From Blastocatellia bacterium (GTDB lineage: Bacteria > Acidobacteriota > Blastocatellia > UBA7656 > JADIYM01), in the NCBI GenBank assembly GCA_016705245.1, contig JADIYM010000023.1, positions 1 to 64,000 on the forward strand: a DNA stretch of 64,000 nucleotides. The letters run 5' to 3'. The notes beneath the pieces were generated by a model. It saw nothing but the letters and a program-made list of their open reading frames with translations, was not told where the DNA came from and did no database searches. The position numbers were made by a program, and so were the translations under genes. How positions within the stretch are numbered: position 1 is the stretch's first letter; every line of letters begins with the position of its first letter. Shown here in pieces: positions 33,461 through 42,553 of this stretch.

Positions 33461-33569
33461 TCGTTCCCATGATCGAGTTGAAGCCACTCTCGGTTGACTG
33501 GTTCTCGCCGGGTTTGCAGAGACGATCATAGGCTTGTCATGAATTTGTCTTAGTGACGCGCGCTCAACG

Positions 33570-33599
33570 CATCAGTACCGGGCGCGGTAGCGCTCGGGT
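33570..33599. repeat. Single REP-like unit
   Basis: CATCAGTACC followed by GGGCGCGGTAGCGCTCGGGT, identical to the unit at 26320. It lies upstream of der in a 228-base divergent gap. No facing partner is visible. Confidence 0.85.
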
Positions 33600-33671
33600 C
33601 TGACAAGTCCATAACCGTCTCGGTAGGTAGTAGCGCCCGGGTTCCCCGGCCCCAAGCCTCCCGAACCCCTG

Positions 33672-33680
33672 TGGTACACT
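33672..33680 (+). promoter_or_regulatory. Extended -10 element directly before der
   Basis: TGG plus TACACT (33675-33680) fits an extended -10. The der ATG begins 8 bases after it, so transcription would start at or just before the start codon. There is no ribosome site between them. This predicts a leaderless der mRNA, as with ppx at 51905. The -35 region is not recognisable. Confidence 0.5.
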
Positions 33681-33688
33681 GCCCGCTT

Positions 33689-35074
33689 ATGCTCCCTGAA
33701 GCCGACACTGCAACAGGCGCCATTGCGCCTTCTGAACCCGTGCGACAACTCGTCGCGATCGTCGGTCGCCCAAACGTCGGCAAATCCACTCTTTTCAACA
33801 GGTTGACAAGCTCGCGACGCGCCATTACTGGTGACGAGCCCGGCATCACGCGCGACCGGATCTACGGAACGGCCGAGTGGCTGGGCGGCGTCTTCGACGT
33901 TGTCGACACGGGCGGCATCATCCCCCACGACGAGGCCACGATTCCGGCGGCGATCTTCCAGCAGGCGCGAACCGCGATCGATCAGGCCGCGCTTCTGCTC
34001 TTCGTCGTCGATGTCCGTCAGGGTCCGACGCCGCTCGACGAGGAACTTGCGCAGCGGTTGCGCGAAACGGGAAAGCCCGTCTTCGTTGTCGCGAACAAGG
34101 CCGAATCGACGAAGCTCGACTCTGATGCGCTCGAGTTCACTCGCTGGGGGTTCGACGACGTCCTTCCAATCTCGGCCGAACACGGCCAGGGCATTGGCGA
34201 CATGCTTGAAGCTGTCGGGCGCCACGTCACCTTCGTCGAACCTCACACGGAGCGCCCGCGTCAGGTCAACATCGCGATCATCGGTCGGCCGAACGTCGGC
34301 AAATCGTCCATCGTCAACAAGTTGCTTGGAGCTGAGCGCGTCATCGTATCGCCGATCGCCGGGACCACGCGCGATGCCATCGACACCGAGCTCGAGTCTG
34401 AGGGCCAGAAGTTCCGTCTCATAGACACGGCAGGCATTCGCCGAAAGGGCAAGACCGAGCTGCAGGCCGAGAAAATGTCCGTCATCATGGCGCGGCGGCA
34501 TCTCGAGCGCGCCGACGTCGCCGTCCTCCTGATCGACGCCGTAGAGGGTCCGACGAACCTGGATGCCGCGATCGCCGGATACGCCGTCGATGCGGGGGTC
34601 TCGGTGATCATTGCCGTCAACAAGTGGGACCTGATCGCCGAAAAGACCTCGAGCACGCCGTCCGAGTTTGAACGTCGAATCCGCGAAGTCATGAAATTCC
34701 TCGACTACGCGCCGGTAGTGTTCATATCGGCGCTGACCGGACAACGTGTCACGAAGCTGCTCGAGCTCGCGACTCTGGCGGATGCCGCCCGGCGCACGCG
34801 AGTACCGACAGCGGAACTGAACCGGTTCTTCGAGCAGCATCTCAAGCAGCCGCGAGCGACGCTTCCGGGCAAACAGCAACTCAAGGTGAAGTTCATAACC
34901 CAGGCAAGCATCGCGCCGCCCACGTTCCTGCTGTTCACGAACGCGAAAAAGGTGAAGCTGCACTTCTCGTACGAACGCTACGTCGAGAATCGGTTGCGCG
35001 AAGCCTACAACTTCTTTGGCACTCCGATTCGAATCATCGGACGCAGCAAGCCCGAGCGGACACCCAAGACGTAG
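33689..35074 (+). CDS. der: Ribosome assembly GTPase Der (EngA)
   Basis: A 461-residue tandem GTPase acting in maturation of the 50S subunit in the cytoplasm. The first G domain has GRPNVGKST (26-34), DTGG and NKAE; the second has GRPNVGKSS, DTAG and NKWD. The C-terminal KH-like domain (PTAELNRFFEQHLKQ onward, with FLLFTNAKKVKLHFSYERYV) completes the family. The ATG at 33689 gives the usual short N-terminus, and the open frame six codons further up is in the promoter. It ends 88 bases before the histidine kinase. Confidence 0.96.
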   Translation: MLPEADTATGAIAPSEPVRQLVAIVGRPNVGKSTLFNRLTSSRRAITGDEPGITRDRIYGTAEWLGGVFDVVDTGGIIPHDEATIPAAIFQQARTAIDQAALLLFVVDVRQGPTPLDEELAQRLRETGKPVFVVANKAESTKLDSDALEFTRWGFDDVLPISAEHGQGIGDMLEAVGRHVTFVEPHTERPRQVNIAIIGRPNVGKSSIVNKLLGAERVIVSPIAGTTRDAIDTELESEGQKFRLIDTAGIRRKGKTELQAEKMSVIMARRHLERADVAVLLIDAVEGPTNLDAAIAGYAVDAGVSVIIAVNKWDLIAEKTSSTPSEFERRIREVMKFLDYAPVVFISALTGQRVTKLLELATLADAARRTRVPTAELNRFFEQHLKQPRATLPGKQQLKVKFITQASIAPPTFLLFTNAKKVKLHFSYERYVENRLREAYNFFGTPIRIIGRSKPERTPKT

Positions 35075-35162
35075 TGCCAGCGATTGCACCGCGCGTCAGG
35101 ACGATGTAGAAGCGTTCGGTCGCGTCGCGGCGACATTCCCACTCGCGAGAGATCGGACCATC

Positions 35163-37877
35163 GTGGAACCCGAGCGGACCTCCATCGCGCAGCAGCCCGA
35201 TGCTCCGGCGAGCCTTGCCGCCGCGGAGGCGCGTGTCCGGCGCGAGACGCTGCTTTACCGAATCACGACGGCGGTCAGAGAGTCGCTCGAGCTCAACGAG
35301 GTTCTCGAAACCACCGTCATCACCATCGGACGCAGTCTGGACCTCTGCCGATGTTACGTCGCGTTCGTGGACAAGCAGCGCCAGGTCGTGCGGGTCGCGC
35401 AGGAGTACCACGTTCCGGAAGTCGGATCGACGACGGGCGACTTTGCGATGGGCGCATACGGCAGCGAGCTGCTCGGCATCATGGAGAGCGGCGTGATTTT
35501 CGCCGTTGACGATGTAGCGACGGATGCGCGCGTGGCGCCGTTTCGCGACCGGGTGCTCGGTCCGCTCGGGGTGAAGTCGCTGATGTACGTTCCGGTGCTG
35601 CAGGATCGCAGGCTCGTGGCCGTCATCGGCTACAGCACGGTGCGCAGCCAGCGCCACTGGTCGGACGAGGAGAAGGAGCTCGCTCGCGCGATCGCCGACC
35701 AGGTCTCGGTCGCGATGCGTCAGGCGGAGCTCTACGATCGCGAGCGTCGCACGGCGCGGTATCGGGCGATGCTCAACAGGATCGGCCGAGCCGTCCGTGG
35801 GTCGCTCGAACTGGATACCATCCTCGCCCAGACGGTTGAAGAGATGGGGAAGGCCCTCGGTCTCGACCGGTGTTTCGTGCTTGCGCCGGGACCGTTTCCG
35901 CCGACGCTCGAGACTGCCACCGTCCGATTCGAATATTGCAAGCCGGGCATCGCGAGCGTTCGAGGGCTGAAGATGCCGCTCTGGACCCGCGGCCGGGAAG
36001 GCAAGGTCGCCGGCGTCGAAGAGCCCCTCGCGATCTCGGACATCAACGAGACGCCGAGGTTTGTATCGCGCCGGAAGGCCGAGTTGCTCGTCCTGACCGA
36101 GACCCGGGCAATGCTCTGCGTTCGGGCAGTCTACGGGGACCAGGTCCTGGCGGTGCTCGAGCTCGATCGATGTTACGAACCGCACGAGTGGTCGAAGGAA
36201 GAGATCGATCTCGTCACGGAAGTCACGGCGCAACTCGCGGTCGGCATCCACAATGCCCTGCTCTTCCGGCGCGTGACGAGCGGCGAGCAGCAGTGGAACA
36301 CTACCTTCAACTCAATGACGGACGGCGTCGCACTCCTCGAGCCGACGGGCACGATTCGCCGCTGCAACGAATCCATGATGCGCATGTGCAACCTCTCGCG
36401 AGCGAGCGATGCCATCGGCCATCACTGTTACGAACTGCTCTACGGTGAAACCGAATCCATGCGCGACGGAGGCCCGCTCGAGCGCGTGCGGTCGACCGGT
36501 CAGAGGGTGCAGATCGAGCGCGATATTCCGGCGCGCGGAGTATCGCTGCGCGAATCGATCGATCCGATCTTCGACGAGGATCAGCAGATCGAAGGGCTCG
36601 TGCTCGTGGTGCGCGACGTCACCCGCGAGCGGGAGACCGAGCGAGCGATCCGCTACCGGAACCGCCAACTCGCGGCACTCAACGCGATTGCCGCGGCGAC
36701 AACACAATCGCTCGATCAGCAGGCCATCTGGGACGGCTCGTTCGCGCGCATCATCGAGGTCACCGGGGCCGACGCCGGCGCGATCCTGCTGCTCGACGAG
36801 GAAGGAACGCGCCTCGATCCGGTTGCGACCCACGGCGGTGCCGCACGGGCTGCCCTGCTCTACCACCGCGACCCGTGGGATCCGGCGACGGCTGTTGTGC
36901 TCGCCGCCGACCTTCCGATCGCGACCGACGAGTTCCCGCCGGGCTGCGAACCCCTCGGAGACCCGCTTGCCGTTGGCCAGGCGGGCCTCGGCTGCGCGAT
37001 CTACACGCCGATTCGCTCGCAGCGCCGTCCGGTTGGCCTGATCGTGGTCGCGTACACGGCAAAGCGAGCGTTCTCGGCCAATGAACGCCAGCTGCTCACT
37101 GTCGCCGGGCAGCAGATCGGGGCCGCGCTCGAGAACGCGAGGCTCGTCGAGAACCTGCAGCTCGCGCTCGACCGGGTGCGCGAGGCGAACCGCCTGAAGG
37201 ACGAGTTTCTCGCGACGGTGTCGCACGAGTTGAGGACTCCGCTGACAGCCATTCAAGGCTGGGCCGAAGTGCTGTCGGATCCGGAGACGAGTCCTGATGA
37301 AGCGCGAGAGGGACTAGCGACCATTCAGCAGGCCTCGGAATCGCTGACACAGCTCATCTCGGACCTTCTCGAGATGTCGCGCATCGAGACGCGAATGCTG
37401 AGGCTCGAGCTGAACCGCATCGATCCGAACTATCCGGTGCGGGCGGCGGTGCAGACCGTGCGGCAGATGGCGGACACGAAAGGCATAGCACTGCTCGAGT
37501 CGCTCACGCCCGGACTGCCTGAGGTGGATGCCGATTCGGGACGAATGCAGCAGGTAATGTGGAACCTGCTCGTCAACGCGACGAAGTTCACGCCGGCCGG
37601 CGGCCACGTGTGGGTGTCGACCGAATTTGAATCGCCGAGGCACATCCTCATCCGCGTGCGGGACGACGGCATTGGAATCGAGCCGGACTTTCTTCCGCAC
37701 GTCTTCGAGCGGTTTCGCCAGGCCGACGGTTCCGCGACGCGATCCTACGGGGGGCTCGGTATCGGCCTCAGTCTCGTGCGGTCGTTCGTTGAAGCCCACG
37801 GAGGAAGCGTCGAGGCGCATAGCGACGGCATCGGCCACGGTGCCCAGTTCACGGTCCGGCTGAAGGTCGCGGGGTAG
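35163..37877 (+). CDS. Soluble hybrid-sensor histidine kinase: GAF-GAF-PAS-GAF-HisKA-HATPase
   Basis: A 904-residue cytoplasmic sensor kinase without membrane segments. GAF domains lie at about 30-190, 200-360 and 510-665, with a PAS domain at about 375-495. HisKA has H688 in VSHELRTPLTAIQGW. The HATPase domain has VMWNLLVNATKFTPAGG, DDGIGIEP and GGLGIGLSLV. Ligands of the GAF domains are unknown; no obvious chromophore cysteine is placed. GTG at 35163 is a judgement: the open frame starts inside der. There is no response regulator nearby, so it is an orphan kinase, perhaps linked to a remote partner. Confidence 0.85.
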   Translation: MEPERTSIAQQPDAPASLAAAEARVRRETLLYRITTAVRESLELNEVLETTVITIGRSLDLCRCYVAFVDKQRQVVRVAQEYHVPEVGSTTGDFAMGAYGSELLGIMESGVIFAVDDVATDARVAPFRDRVLGPLGVKSLMYVPVLQDRRLVAVIGYSTVRSQRHWSDEEKELARAIADQVSVAMRQAELYDRERRTARYRAMLNRIGRAVRGSLELDTILAQTVEEMGKALGLDRCFVLAPGPFPPTLETATVRFEYCKPGIASVRGLKMPLWTRGREGKVAGVEEPLAISDINETPRFVSRRKAELLVLTETRAMLCVRAVYGDQVLAVLELDRCYEPHEWSKEEIDLVTEVTAQLAVGIHNALLFRRVTSGEQQWNTTFNSMTDGVALLEPTGTIRRCNESMMRMCNLSRASDAIGHHCYELLYGETESMRDGGPLERVRSTGQRVQIERDIPARGVSLRESIDPIFDEDQQIEGLVLVVRDVTRERETERAIRYRNRQLAALNAIAAATTQSLDQQAIWDGSFARIIEVTGADAGAILLLDEEGTRLDPVATHGGAARAALLYHRDPWDPATAVVLAADLPIATDEFPPGCEPLGDPLAVGQAGLGCAIYTPIRSQRRPVGLIVVAYTAKRAFSANERQLLTVAGQQIGAALENARLVENLQLALDRVREANRLKDEFLATVSHELRTPLTAIQGWAEVLSDPETSPDEAREGLATIQQASESLTQLISDLLEMSRIETRMLRLELNRIDPNYPVRAAVQTVRQMADTKGIALLESLTPGLPEVDADSGRMQQVMWNLLVNATKFTPAGGHVWVSTEFESPRHILIRVRDDGIGIEPDFLPHVFERFRQADGSATRSYGGLGIGLSLVRSFVEAHGGSVEAHSDGIGHGAQFTVRLKVAG

Positions 37878-37899
37878 CCAGTGTCGGAACGCACGCCGC

Positions 37900-38622
37900 G
37901 TATCAGTACCGGGCGCGGTAGCGCTCGGGTCCGCCTAGTCCACTGTTTCGTTGAAGTAGCACCCCGTACGTGACGCTGAGCCACTCTAGGATTCTCCGCG
38001 CTCGCTTGGGGGACGACCGCGGAGCGGTCGAAGGAAATAGCCGTGGGTCGCACGGGGGCGAGTGCAACGAGCCCTCGTGCGACCCGCGGTACCTCCACCA
38101 AGAGCGCGGCGACCGCGGAGCGGTCGCATTGTTTCCTGAATGGCAAGCAACACGACGACGGGCGCGGCATCGCCTACGACGCACGTTATCTCTGGGACTG
38201 ACGATGCGACCGCTCCGCGGTCGGACCGAGGTTGGCGGCGGTACCGCGGGTCGCGTGTGCTCGTTGCACTCGCCCCCGCGACCCACGGCTATTTCCTTCG
38301 ACCGCTCCGCGGTCGAAAAGCGCCTTCGGCGATGTTCCGGAATCCTGCAGGTTGGTCGCGATATCGATCGTTTCGACTTCTCGCAGGTATCAAGCCTTCA
38401 GCGATCCAATGCGTCGAATTCTGGCGGTGCCATCTCTGTGAATCAGTGGACTAGGGATCCACTGCGTCTGATGGCCGCGGCGCCGTCGCAGCGCCGTCTC
38501 CTCGTCGATGGAGAGACCCGAGCGCTACCGCGCACGGTACTGATACACGACGCTCGCGCGCATGGCGGTCAATCCGGATCGTGCCAGCCGCGTATCAGTA
38601 CCGGGCGCGGTAGCGCTCGGGT
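37900..38622. repeat. Intergenic repeat cluster: REP units plus large nested palindrome
   Basis: This fills most of the 820-base gap 37878-38697. REP units are at 37900-37930, 38516-38546 (reverse) and 38593-38622. Between them a large inverted repeat has arms at 38015-38093 and 38240-38314, nearly identical apart from a short deletion and a few changes. A smaller inverted pair is nested inside at about 38109-38130 and 38204-38225. All four arms contain GACCGCGGAGCGGTC, itself a palindrome. I see no convincing gene here. Confidence 0.85.
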
Positions 38623-38697
38623 CCGCCTCGCGCTCCACGGCGTCTGATGGCCAGCGGGCCGTCGCCACGCCGTCCATGCAAGACGACGGCGCGTCCG

Positions 38698-39132
38698 TTA
38701 CATCACTCGTGTCGAGATCGTCGCGTCTTCCACGTTCACGAGCGGGCGCCGGTAGCGAATGATGCGCCGCGTGAACGGCGCCTCGTTTGCCGGCGTCGCC
38801 TCGATCGACAGGCGGACCCGGTCCCCGGAGCGCACTTCCACCCCGCGAAGCTCGACCGGCGCATACCCGTCACACTCGACGACCACCGTGTAGAAGCCCG
38901 GCCGGATGCCGACGTGCGTGAATCGGCCGCGGTCGTCGGCCGCGAGCGTCATGGTGCGCTCCGAGTTGAACCGCTCGAGCGTGATCGTTGCGCCGGCCAC
39001 CGGCGTTCGCGCGCCCTCGACGAAAACGCGTCCCAGTAGAGCGCCAGGAGACTGCGCGGAGGACGTGGCCGCCGTCCCGGCCAGCCAGGCGGCCGCGACG
39101 AACGCAATCCCGAGCAAACGAACACGGTGCAT
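38698..39132 (-). CDS. Exported carboxypeptidase-regulatory-like (CarboxypepD_reg) domain protein
   Basis: A 144-residue protein. ATG at 39132 follows AGGAAA and begins a signal peptide (MHRVRLLGIAFVAAAWLAGT). The mature protein is one beta-sandwich of the carboxypeptidase regulatory-like type: GALLGRVFVEGARTPVAGAT, DDRGRFTHVGIRPGFYTVVV and a C-terminal SIEAT strand. Such domains usually form the N-terminus of TonB-dependent receptors or stand alone in the envelope, with an unclear role in binding. It is divergent from tgt with 55 bases between the starts. Confidence 0.75.
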   Translation of the reverse strand: MHRVRLLGIAFVAAAWLAGTAATSSAQSPGALLGRVFVEGARTPVAGATITLERFNSERTMTLAADDRGRFTHVGIRPGFYTVVVECDGYAPVELRGVEVRSGDRVRLSIEATPANEAPFTRRIIRYRRPLVNVEDATISTRVM

Positions 39133-39187
39133 CGGTTTTCCTCTTGAGTCGCGCTCCGCTAGACTCTCGCACCTCGAGTATCGGCGG

Positions 39188-40378
39188 ATGCCGTTCATGT
39201 CGTCAAATACCGATCCTACAACGGCCACGGGCGCCTTCCCTTTCAGTGTCCTGGCGACCGACGCGACGACCGGGGCCCGAGTCGGAGTACTGCGAACACC
39301 TCACGGCGACGTCGAGACTCCGGTCTTCATGCCGGTCGGCACGCACGCGACCGTCAAGGCCGCATCGGCGGATGTTCTCGAGGAGATTGGAGCATCGATC
39401 ATCCTCGGGAACACCTACCACCTCATGCTGCGTCCGGGCGAGGAGACGATCGCCGAGCTCGGCGGCCTTCACGGCTTCTCGGGCTGGCGGCGGCCGGTCC
39501 TCACGGATTCCGGCGGATTTCAGGTGTTCAGCCTCACCGGTATGCGCAAGCTCGACGAACGCGGGGTCGAGTTTCGGTCCCACCTGGACGGATCGCGCCA
39601 GTTCCTGAGCCCCGAGCGCTCGATGGAAGTCCAGTCGCGACTCGGCGCCGACGTCTGCATGGTCTTTGACGAGTGTCCGCCCCATCCGATCGACGAGTCC
39701 GGGGCGCGAGCGTCCATGGAGTTGACCCTCCGATGGGCGCAGCGGTCCGCTACGGCGTTCGAGCGTGAACGCGAACGCCGTGGCGCCGTCTCACTCCCGC
39801 CGCAGGCGCTCTTCGGCATCATTCAGGGTTCCACATATGGCAAGTTGCGGGCCGAGTGTCTCGACCGGCTGGTAGACATCGGGTTCGACGGTTACGCAAT
39901 TGGTGGCCTGTCGGTCGGCGAACCGAAGGACGAGATGTACCGCGTGACCGAAGAGATCGCTCCGCGAATGCCGGCGTCGAGTCCGCGCTACCTCATGGGC
40001 GTCGGAACACCCGAGGACATCGTCGAGTCGGTCGCGCGCGGCATCGACATGTTCGATTGCGTGATGCCGACGCGAAATGCACGAAACGGCACGCTGTTCA
40101 CGTCGGAAGGCCTCGTGCGGATCAAGAACGCCCGGTATGCGCGCGACGACCGGCCGATTGACCCTCGCTGCGCGTGTCCGACCTGCCGCCGGTACTCCCG
40201 AGCGTATCTGAGGCATCTCTACACATGTTCGGAAGTGCTCTATCCGGTGCTGGCGACGGCTCACAACCTGTACTTCTATCTTGACACCCTCAGACGCGTC
40301 AGGCAGGCTGTCGTGCTCAAACAATTTGAACAATTCCGGCGGGAGTTTCTTAGTGAACTCCGTCGCGGACCGGAGTAG
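39188..40378 (+). CDS. tgt: tRNA-guanine(34) transglycosylase
   Basis: A 396-residue enzyme exchanging guanine for preQ1 at the wobble position of GUN-anticodon tRNAs in queuosine synthesis. It has LTDSGGFQVFSL with the general-base Asp, the nucleophile region FDCVMPTRNARNG and the zinc site CACPTC (C-x-C-x2-C) with a His about 25 residues on (ATAHNLYF). Either ATG at 39188 or 39197 is possible; the frame is open further up only as antisense. It leads the tgt-yajC-secD-secF operon, a widely conserved order. I see no preQ1 riboswitch upstream. Confidence 0.95.
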   Translation: MPFMSSNTDPTTATGAFPFSVLATDATTGARVGVLRTPHGDVETPVFMPVGTHATVKAASADVLEEIGASIILGNTYHLMLRPGEETIAELGGLHGFSGWRRPVLTDSGGFQVFSLTGMRKLDERGVEFRSHLDGSRQFLSPERSMEVQSRLGADVCMVFDECPPHPIDESGARASMELTLRWAQRSATAFERERERRGAVSLPPQALFGIIQGSTYGKLRAECLDRLVDIGFDGYAIGGLSVGEPKDEMYRVTEEIAPRMPASSPRYLMGVGTPEDIVESVARGIDMFDCVMPTRNARNGTLFTSEGLVRIKNARYARDDRPIDPRCACPTCRRYSRAYLRHLYTCSEVLYPVLATAHNLYFYLDTLRRVRQAVVLKQFEQFRREFLSELRRGPE

Positions 40379-40394
40379 ATCGAGACCCCGAAAG

Positions 40395-40736
40395 ATGCAC
40401 CAGTTGGCAGCCTTCATTGCCCTAGACGACGCCGCTCAGCCTAGCGGACTGCTCAGTTTCCTCCCGCTCATCCTGATCTTCCTGGTGATGTACTTCCTGT
40501 TGCTGCGGCCGCAGATGAAGCAACGCAAGAAGATCGAGGAAGATCTGCGCTCCCTTCGCGAGGGCCTGAAGAACGGCGACAAGGTGGTCACCTCTGGTGG
40601 CATTCTTGGCGTCGTGATGTCTATTCGCGACGAGACGGTCCAGTTGCGGATCGCAGACGGGATCAAGATCGAAGTTCTCCGGTCAGCGATCACTTCGAAT
40701 CAATCGGATACGGTCCCGAGCCCGGAAACCAAATGA
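40395..40736 (+). CDS. yajC: Sec translocase accessory subunit YajC
   Basis: A 113-residue single-pass inner-membrane protein of the SecDF-YajC complex. A membrane helix at about 18-36 (SFLPLILIFLVMYFLLLRPQ) is followed by the basic MKQRKKIEEDLRSLREGL and the conserved NGDKVVTSGGILGVV. ATG at 40395 gives the standard length. It starts 16 bases after tgt stops and precedes secD by 78 bases. Confidence 0.93.
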   Translation: MHQLAAFIALDDAAQPSGLLSFLPLILIFLVMYFLLLRPQMKQRKKIEEDLRSLREGLKNGDKVVTSGGILGVVMSIRDETVQLRIADGIKIEVLRSAITSNQSDTVPSPETK

Positions 40737-40814
40737 CACGATGGCGTCCGCCTGCATTCCGACGATCGGCTTCGATCGCCGGGAGGGAGACGGACGCCCA
40801 AACGAATTGACGTT

Positions 40815-42515
40815 ATGAAGAAAAACCTGCGCCTTCGAACTATTTTCATCGTCGCGAGCACTGTCCTTGCGATTCTCGCCGTCATCTGGCCGTTCGGTCG
40901 CAAGCCGACGCTTGCGGACTTCACGAGCCTCGCGCAGATGCGCGCGAACGCGGGAAAGAACATTCATCTCGGGCTCGACCTCAAGGGCGGCATCCACCTC
41001 GTCATGCAGGTCCAGGCTGAGGAAGCGGTCCAGGCCGTTGTGGCCGCGGACGCTGAAGTCGCGAAGGTGAAGTTGACCGAGAAGGGCATCCCTCTGGCCG
41101 GCGATCCCGAGGTCGATGCCCCGAATCACGTCATACGGGTGCGAATTGGCGCTCCGGATCGCGTCGCGGAAGCCGATACCCTGCTGACGACAGAGTTCAA
41201 CAACGCCACGATCAGCGGGATGGGTTGGTCTTCGTCGGTGTCGGGCGACACCGTGACGTATTCGCTCGCCAACGACGAGGCGCGACGGATCATGGAGTCG
41301 GCGCACCAGCAGGCAATGAACATCGTGCACAACCGCGTCGACCAGCTCGGCGTGGCTGAGCCTGTGGTGACGGGCCACGGTGCGAAGGACGCCTACCAGA
41401 TCCTGCTGCAGCTTCCCGGGCAGGACGATCCCGAGCGCGTGAAGAAGCTTCTTCAGGCCGAGTCGCGACTCGAATTGCGCCCGGTCGTCGGTGACTCGCG
41501 AATGAGCTTCTATCCGTCAGTCGACGCTGCAAAGCAGGGCGGCGGATTCAATGAAGCCGAGCATGAGGTGCTGCAGTACGTCGGGCGTGCCGAACCGCAG
41601 GACAAGGCCGCGGGCGCCGAGCAGCCCGAGACTCCGCAACTCGACCGTTTCATGATCGTCGATAAGAAGTCGATCGTCGCCGGTCAGGATCTGCGCGACG
41701 CTCGTGCGATTCCCGACCAGTTCAACAGCAGGAACTACCAGATCAACTTCTCGCTCAAGCCCGGCGGCGCCGAGCGCTTCGGAGCGTGGACGGGCGCAAA
41801 CATCGGCAAGGATCTGGCGATCGTCCTGAACGGCCAGGTGCAGTCTGCCCCGCGCATCCAGGGTCAGATTTCGGACAACGGTCAGATCACCGGCAACTTC
41901 TCGAAAGAGACCGCGGAGGATCTTGCGCTCACACTTCGGTCGGGCGCTCTTCCGGCTCGCATCGTCTACCAGGAAGAGCGAACGGTCGGTCCTTCGCTCG
42001 GCGCCGATTCGATCCGTCAGGGCTTGATCTCGTCCATCGTCGGACTTTCGGTCGTGTGCCTGTTCCTCCTGTACTACTACCGTGCGTCGGGCATCAACGC
42101 GATCGTCGCGCTCGTGCTGAACCTCCTGTTCCTCGTCGCGTTCATCGCCTGGTCGGGAGCCGTTTTGACCCTTCCCGGTATCGCGGGCGTCATCCTGCTC
42201 ATCGGTATGGCGGTTGATTCGAACGTGCTCATCTTCGAGCGAATACGCGAAGAACTGCGCAACGGCAAGGTCGTCCGGTCGGCTGTCGACACTGGATTCA
42301 ACAAGGCCTTCACGACCATCATGGATACGCACGTAACGACGATCGTCTCGGCGGTCTTCCTCTTCATGTTCGGCACGGGCCCCATCAAGGGCTTCGCCGT
42401 CACGCTCATAGTCGGGCTGCTCGCCAACCTGTTCACGGCGGTGTTCGTTTCGCGCACGATGTTCACCTGGACGGTGAATCGCGGCGGACGTCCGGCCGAG
42501 ACGCTCAGCATCTAG
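40815..42515 (+). CDS. secD: Protein translocase subunit SecD
   Basis: A 566-residue inner-membrane RND-family subunit that uses the proton gradient to pull exported proteins out of SecYEG. It has a first helix (about 10-25), a large periplasmic region containing LGLDLKGGIHLVMQVQ and SLKPGGAERFGAWT, and a C-terminal block of five helices with GVILLIGMAVDSNVLIFERI. It is intact and of normal length. It is followed by secF after 38 bases. Confidence 0.95.
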   Translation: MKKNLRLRTIFIVASTVLAILAVIWPFGRKPTLADFTSLAQMRANAGKNIHLGLDLKGGIHLVMQVQAEEAVQAVVAADAEVAKVKLTEKGIPLAGDPEVDAPNHVIRVRIGAPDRVAEADTLLTTEFNNATISGMGWSSSVSGDTVTYSLANDEARRIMESAHQQAMNIVHNRVDQLGVAEPVVTGHGAKDAYQILLQLPGQDDPERVKKLLQAESRLELRPVVGDSRMSFYPSVDAAKQGGGFNEAEHEVLQYVGRAEPQDKAAGAEQPETPQLDRFMIVDKKSIVAGQDLRDARAIPDQFNSRNYQINFSLKPGGAERFGAWTGANIGKDLAIVLNGQVQSAPRIQGQISDNGQITGNFSKETAEDLALTLRSGALPARIVYQEERTVGPSLGADSIRQGLISSIVGLSVVCLFLLYYYRASGINAIVALVLNLLFLVAFIAWSGAVLTLPGIAGVILLIGMAVDSNVLIFERIREELRNGKVVRSAVDTGFNKAFTTIMDTHVTTIVSAVFLFMFGTGPIKGFAVTLIVGLLANLFTAVFVSRTMFTWTVNRGGRPAETLSI

Positions 42516-42553
42516 GAGCGGCGGCCGACCGGCAGCCGATTGGTACTACTTTC

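Noticed and set aside
33572..35089. 505-codon open frame antisense to der
   Set aside because: Composition is a mirror of der codons, has no family motifs and has no ribosome site; der itself is certain.
37900..38622. REP cluster as a CRISPR array
   Set aside because: Units face both ways, spacing is irregular and there are no cas genes.
39133..39187. preQ1 riboswitch before tgt
   Set aside because: The 55-base gap has no pseudoknot-like C-rich loop or A-rich tail of the preQ1-I class.
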